From NCBI GenBank assembly GCA_965603355.1, contig CBFDCQ010000076.1, positions 1 through 15,476 of the forward strand: a stretch of 15,476 bases of DNA. The letters are read 5' to 3'. Positions 13,426 to 15,476 of this stretch are shown piece after piece; positions within the stretch are counted from its first letter, which is position 1; every line of letters starts with the position of its first letter. Position numbers and translations under genes: made by a program. The notes under the pieces were generated by a model. That model was not told the origin of the DNA. It searched no databases and saw only the letters and a list, made by a program, of their open reading frames with translations. Source of the stretch: CBFDCQ01 sp965603355 (GTDB lineage: Bacteria; Hydrogenedentota; CAZGCA01; CBFDCQ01).

Positions 13426-14827
13426 CCTCTGCGCGAGTTAAATCATAGACTGCTCCCGCTCGGCCGGAGTTCCGTATATTACGCTGCACTTTCGGCCACG
13501 GGCTATCCGCCATAGGTTGTGTTCCTTTGAGGGCAAACAGCCCACCGGAATGGCCGCCGCTGACGTAAATGGTGTGCGTGACAGGGTCGATCAGCGGTTC
13601 GGTTTTGGCCTCCGTTTCATCCGGATCACCCACCGGATCCGACTCCCACTGTCTAACTAGTTTTCCGTCAACCAGCTTCACCGAGACGTACCGGTTGCCC
13701 TGCTCGCCGCCGAAGACGACCTCACCGTTTGCCAGAGCCGTTCCTCCATTGGGCCACCTGTCCTTCCAGAAGTAGCGGGCAATCGGCGGTACAGGCGTTG
13801 ACGTGAGCTCGGCGGGCGGTTGCCAAACGTAGAGGTAGTGGCTCTCGGCCCCTGCATAGATATTCCCGTCAGCTCCGATTATCGGAGCGCCGAACACCTC
13901 GCCGCCGGTAGGCTCTGTTTCCCATTTGAGGGTGCCGGTATCCGGGTCTATAGCGTGCACCTTACCCGCGTTCGAACCGATGTATATCGTCCCGTCGGCG
14001 TCGATCGCCGGCGAACCCCACACCTCCTGGTGAAACGGCTCTCTTGAGGCATATCCTGTGGCGTTCCTGCTGATCAGCTCAAAGTCCCAGACTTGTTCGG
14101 CCCGATCGCCGTGATCTTTAATGCAGTAAACGTGACCGCTGAACGTCGCGGCGACGATGCGACCGTCCGCGAGAACGGCCGGGTCGCAGAAGAACGAACC
14201 GTAGTTCGCAGCACCGCTCTCTCCCTCACGTGCATGGGTTTGTGACGTGAGAACCCATTTCATCCGGCCGGTTGCGGTGTCGACAGCATACAGCCTGTTG
14301 TCCGCGAGGCTCTTGTCCTCCGGCCACGCGCCGGAACCGATGTAGAAGGTGCGTTCGTCATGGGACAAAGCGCCGCATGACATGAATGCTCCCGCATCTG
14401 AAGGCATACCCGTGGCGGTCCACTTTATGTGGCCATCCGAAGCGTCGACACAATACACCTTGCCCGGCTTGCTGCCCTCCCCGAAATATACTCGTTTTCC
14501 GTCCGAACTCAGCGTCGCCGGGGAGTTTCCAATCGGGCCGTCAAAAGGGACCGGTCCCCATACATCTTTGTGCGTGTCCGCATCAACGGCGTAGAGTCGT
14601 CCACCACCGACTTCGTCGCCGTCACCGAAGATGATGATCCGTTGGCCTGTCTCTTCGTTATGGACAATGGCCGGCTGGCACCAGTCAAAGACGTCACTTC
14701 CGTCGGGTTTGTAATGCCACAACAGACGGCCCTCGCCGTTCGGGCCATAATCGGCGCCATACGCTTGCACGGCAAATAGACTGACTAGCACCGACAATAC
14801 AGTGAGCTGAATGATGTTTCGTTGCAT
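13412..14827 (-). CDS. Secreted PQQ-like beta-propeller protein (second)
   Basis: 471 residues with a signal peptide (about 1-24, ending QAYG/ADYG). Repeated strand-turn units indicate a seven- or eight-blade propeller: GRLLWHYK, HKDVWGPV, GHIKWTAT, GRMKWVLT, EQVWDFEL, GTLKWETE and VRQWESD, interleaved with SPAT, SPAID, GSNAG and GGHSG turns. The C-terminal WPKVQRNIRNSGRAG matches the closing strand common in these proteins. No catalytic motif or metal site is recognised. The last residues (LTRAEAQRR) are translated from the flanking repeat, and the stop falls inside it, so the native end was probably slightly different. The ATG at 14827 follows GAGGCAGG. The extended -10 at 14962-14970 gives a leader of about 130 bases. 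Confidence 0.9.
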   Translation of the reverse strand: MQRNIIQLTVLSVLVSLFAVQAYGADYGPNGEGRLLWHYKPDGSDVFDWCQPAIVHNEETGQRIIIFGDGDEVGGGRLYAVDADTHKDVWGPVPFDGPIGNSPATLSSDGKRVYFGEGSKPGKVYCVDASDGHIKWTATGMPSDAGAFMSCGALSHDERTFYIGSGAWPEDKSLADNRLYAVDTATGRMKWVLTSQTHAREGESGAANYGSFFCDPAVLADGRIVAATFSGHVYCIKDHGDRAEQVWDFELISRNATGYASREPFHQEVWGSPAIDADGTIYIGSNAGKVHAIDPDTGTLKWETEPTGGEVFGAPIIGADGNIYAGAESHYLYVWQPPAELTSTPVPPIARYFWKDRWPNGGTALANGEVVFGGEQGNRYVSVKLVDGKLVRQWESDPVGDPDETEAKTEPLIDPVTHTIYVSGGHSGGLFALKGTQPMADSPWPKVQRNIRNSGRAGAVYDLTRAEAQRR

Positions 14828-14961
14828 GACCTGCCTCTCTTCTTAAGTTCAAATGTGAAGTTGCATCGCAGTGAAGACCTTTCTCGAACCAGGTTCTCCC
14901 CGGCACCTCTTTCTACAGACTTCCCTGACGCCTTCAATTCTAAGGCGCCTGACAGGTTTCA

Positions 14962-14970
14962 ATTATACCA
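14962..14970 (-). promoter_or_regulatory. Extended -10 promoter of the second propeller gene
   Basis: The minus strand reads TGGTATAAT, identical to the element before the first propeller gene (10389-10397), again without a good -35. The predicted start is near 14955. Confidence 0.6.
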
Positions 14971-15016
14971 GAATGCAGGGTTGATGCGAGCGCGGCGTGA
15001 GGATTTCGCTGATTTG

Positions 15017-15025
15017 TGGTATATT
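15017..15025 (+). promoter_or_regulatory. Extended -10 promoter before the glycerate kinase remnant
   Basis: TGGTATATT, five of six -10 bases with a TGn extension. GAGGAGG follows at 15038-15044 and the ATG at 15059, so the remnant keeps a 5' control region although the coding part is lost. Confidence 0.45.
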
Positions 15026-15058
15026 GGCGGGCGGTTTGAGGAGGCTCGAGACAGCGTT

Positions 15059-15202
15059 ATGCGAATAGTCATTGCGCCGGATTCGTTTAAGGAATGCACC
15101 ACGCCCGCACCCTACTCGCCGATACGGCCGAGAACGTCATACGCACGCGGCTATTGCCGCTACGGAAATACGTGTGGTACCCCGCTATCTAATCATCTGT
15201 AA
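15059..15202 (+). pseudogene. Remnant of a glycerate kinase (GckA/GlxK-type) 5' end
   Basis: The first residues, MRIVIAPDSFKE, are the unmistakable N-terminus of glycerate 2-kinase (family consensus MKIVIAPDSFKG), the enzyme that phosphorylates D-glycerate. After DSFKE the frame loses resemblance and stops at 15202. In the next frame the DNA reads LLADTAENVIRTRLLP, similar in pattern to the family's ADAIAEGLRRVLP segment, which implies a frameshift near 15090. Nothing resembling the rest of the roughly 370-450-residue enzyme follows, and the IS end begins at 15240. It is dead as an enzyme. Confidence 0.6.
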
Positions 15203-15239
15203 CCGCGAGACTTGGGGGGGAAGCCGAGTGAAAAAACTG

Positions 15240-15476
15240 TGTCAAGACTCTTTAGAAATGTCCTCTGTGTTAACTCTTTAGAAATGTCCTCCTGTAGCCA
15301 TAGCTCGAAGTGCTTGCATTGTGTGTAGGTTGGCCCCCATGGGGGCCAAATTTGTCAATAGTTATGTTTGGTGTTTGGTCCATTGCAATTGCCTTGCGTT
15401 TCACCCGGAACCCGGCCGTGGGCACGCCGCCCGCTTACGTCCGTACCGGAAGCTGCGCCATGGATGGTCAGGCGCT
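15240..15476. mobile_element. Start of a second insertion sequence (body runs off the right edge)
   Basis: The terminus TGTCA at 15240 is followed by a 19-base motif, ACTCTTTAGAAATGTCCTC, at 15247-15265, repeated exactly at 15273-15291 (26-base period). The first 26 bases pair with 54-29 of this window at 19 of 26 positions. Further in, a 20-bp perfect palindrome lies at 15330-15349. No transposase is recognised before the window ends; short open frames such as the one from 15364 have no recognisable product. IS21-type is suggested by the TGT terminus and multiple subterminal repeats. Confidence 0.6.
15330..15349. repeat. 20-bp perfect palindrome
   Basis: TTGGCCCCCA is followed immediately by its reverse complement. 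With no loop it is better suited to binding a protein dimer than to intrinsic termination; AAATTTGTC follows. It lies 90 bases inside the putative IS end, before any gene of that element. Confidence 0.7.

Noticed and set aside
1..15476. The whole window as one composite transposon
   Set aside because: It carries a tRNA, murJ, lipB and pilT, which are core genes; two IS ends at contig edges are better explained by assembly breaks.
15364..15476. Open plus-strand frame running to the window end as a transposase start
   Set aside because: No recognisable domain, no good ribosome-binding site and only about 37 codons visible.
1..15476. CRISPR array or defence system
   Set aside because: No regularly spaced repeat-spacer pattern; the only tandem repeats are the two-copy IS termini, and no Cas, restriction or toxin-antitoxin genes are seen.

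Overview
The window reads as a piece of a Gram-negative-type bacterial chromosome, probably a metagenomic contig from the Planctomycetota/Verrucomicrobiota/Lentisphaerota orbit or a candidate phylum of similar lifestyle. The clues are two secreted PQQ-like beta-propeller proteins (one with the WPRFRGPNG signature common in those groups), a ThuA-like protein, a DUF5060 domain, a secreted rhamnose-mutarotase-like protein, a GxxExxY protein and several short palindromic intergenic repeats. The phylum is an inference; no marker here settles it.

Layout. Positions 1-54 look like the outer end of an insertion sequence whose body lies outside the window. A strong promoter and tRNA-Ser(UGA) with encoded CCA follow (72-200). 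On the minus strand lies a housekeeping/pilus block, read from 5.9 kb down to 0.2 kb: a near-consensus promoter, lipB, a pilU-like and a pilT-like retraction ATPase, a membrane TPR protein, then murJ with its own promoter. Further right are a ThuA-like secreted protein (minus), a classical SDR oxidoreductase and a bestrophin-like channel (plus), and a PQQ-type propeller (minus). A nucleoside-hydrolase/DUF5060 fusion (plus) loses its 3' half in repeat sequence near 11.83 kb. A minus-strand group follows: second propeller, GxxExxY, two-domain rhamnose-mutarotase-like protein. A degenerate glycerate kinase start lies at 15.06 kb, and a second IS end, matching the one at position 1, starts at 15240.

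How it fits together. The left half is envelope and twitching-pilus function plus lipoylation. The right half is accessory secreted carbohydrate/nucleoside metabolism, interrupted by repeats, a probable mobile GxxExxY cassette and gene remnants. I found no CRISPR array, toxin-antitoxin pair, defence island or biosynthetic cluster, and no convincing wholly new system. The most interesting structures are the self-contained GxxExxY cassette (inverted repeats, direct repeats and its own promoter) that supplies the stop codon of one neighbour and abuts the ribosome-binding site of the other, the modular palindromic repeats, and the matching IS ends that bound the window.
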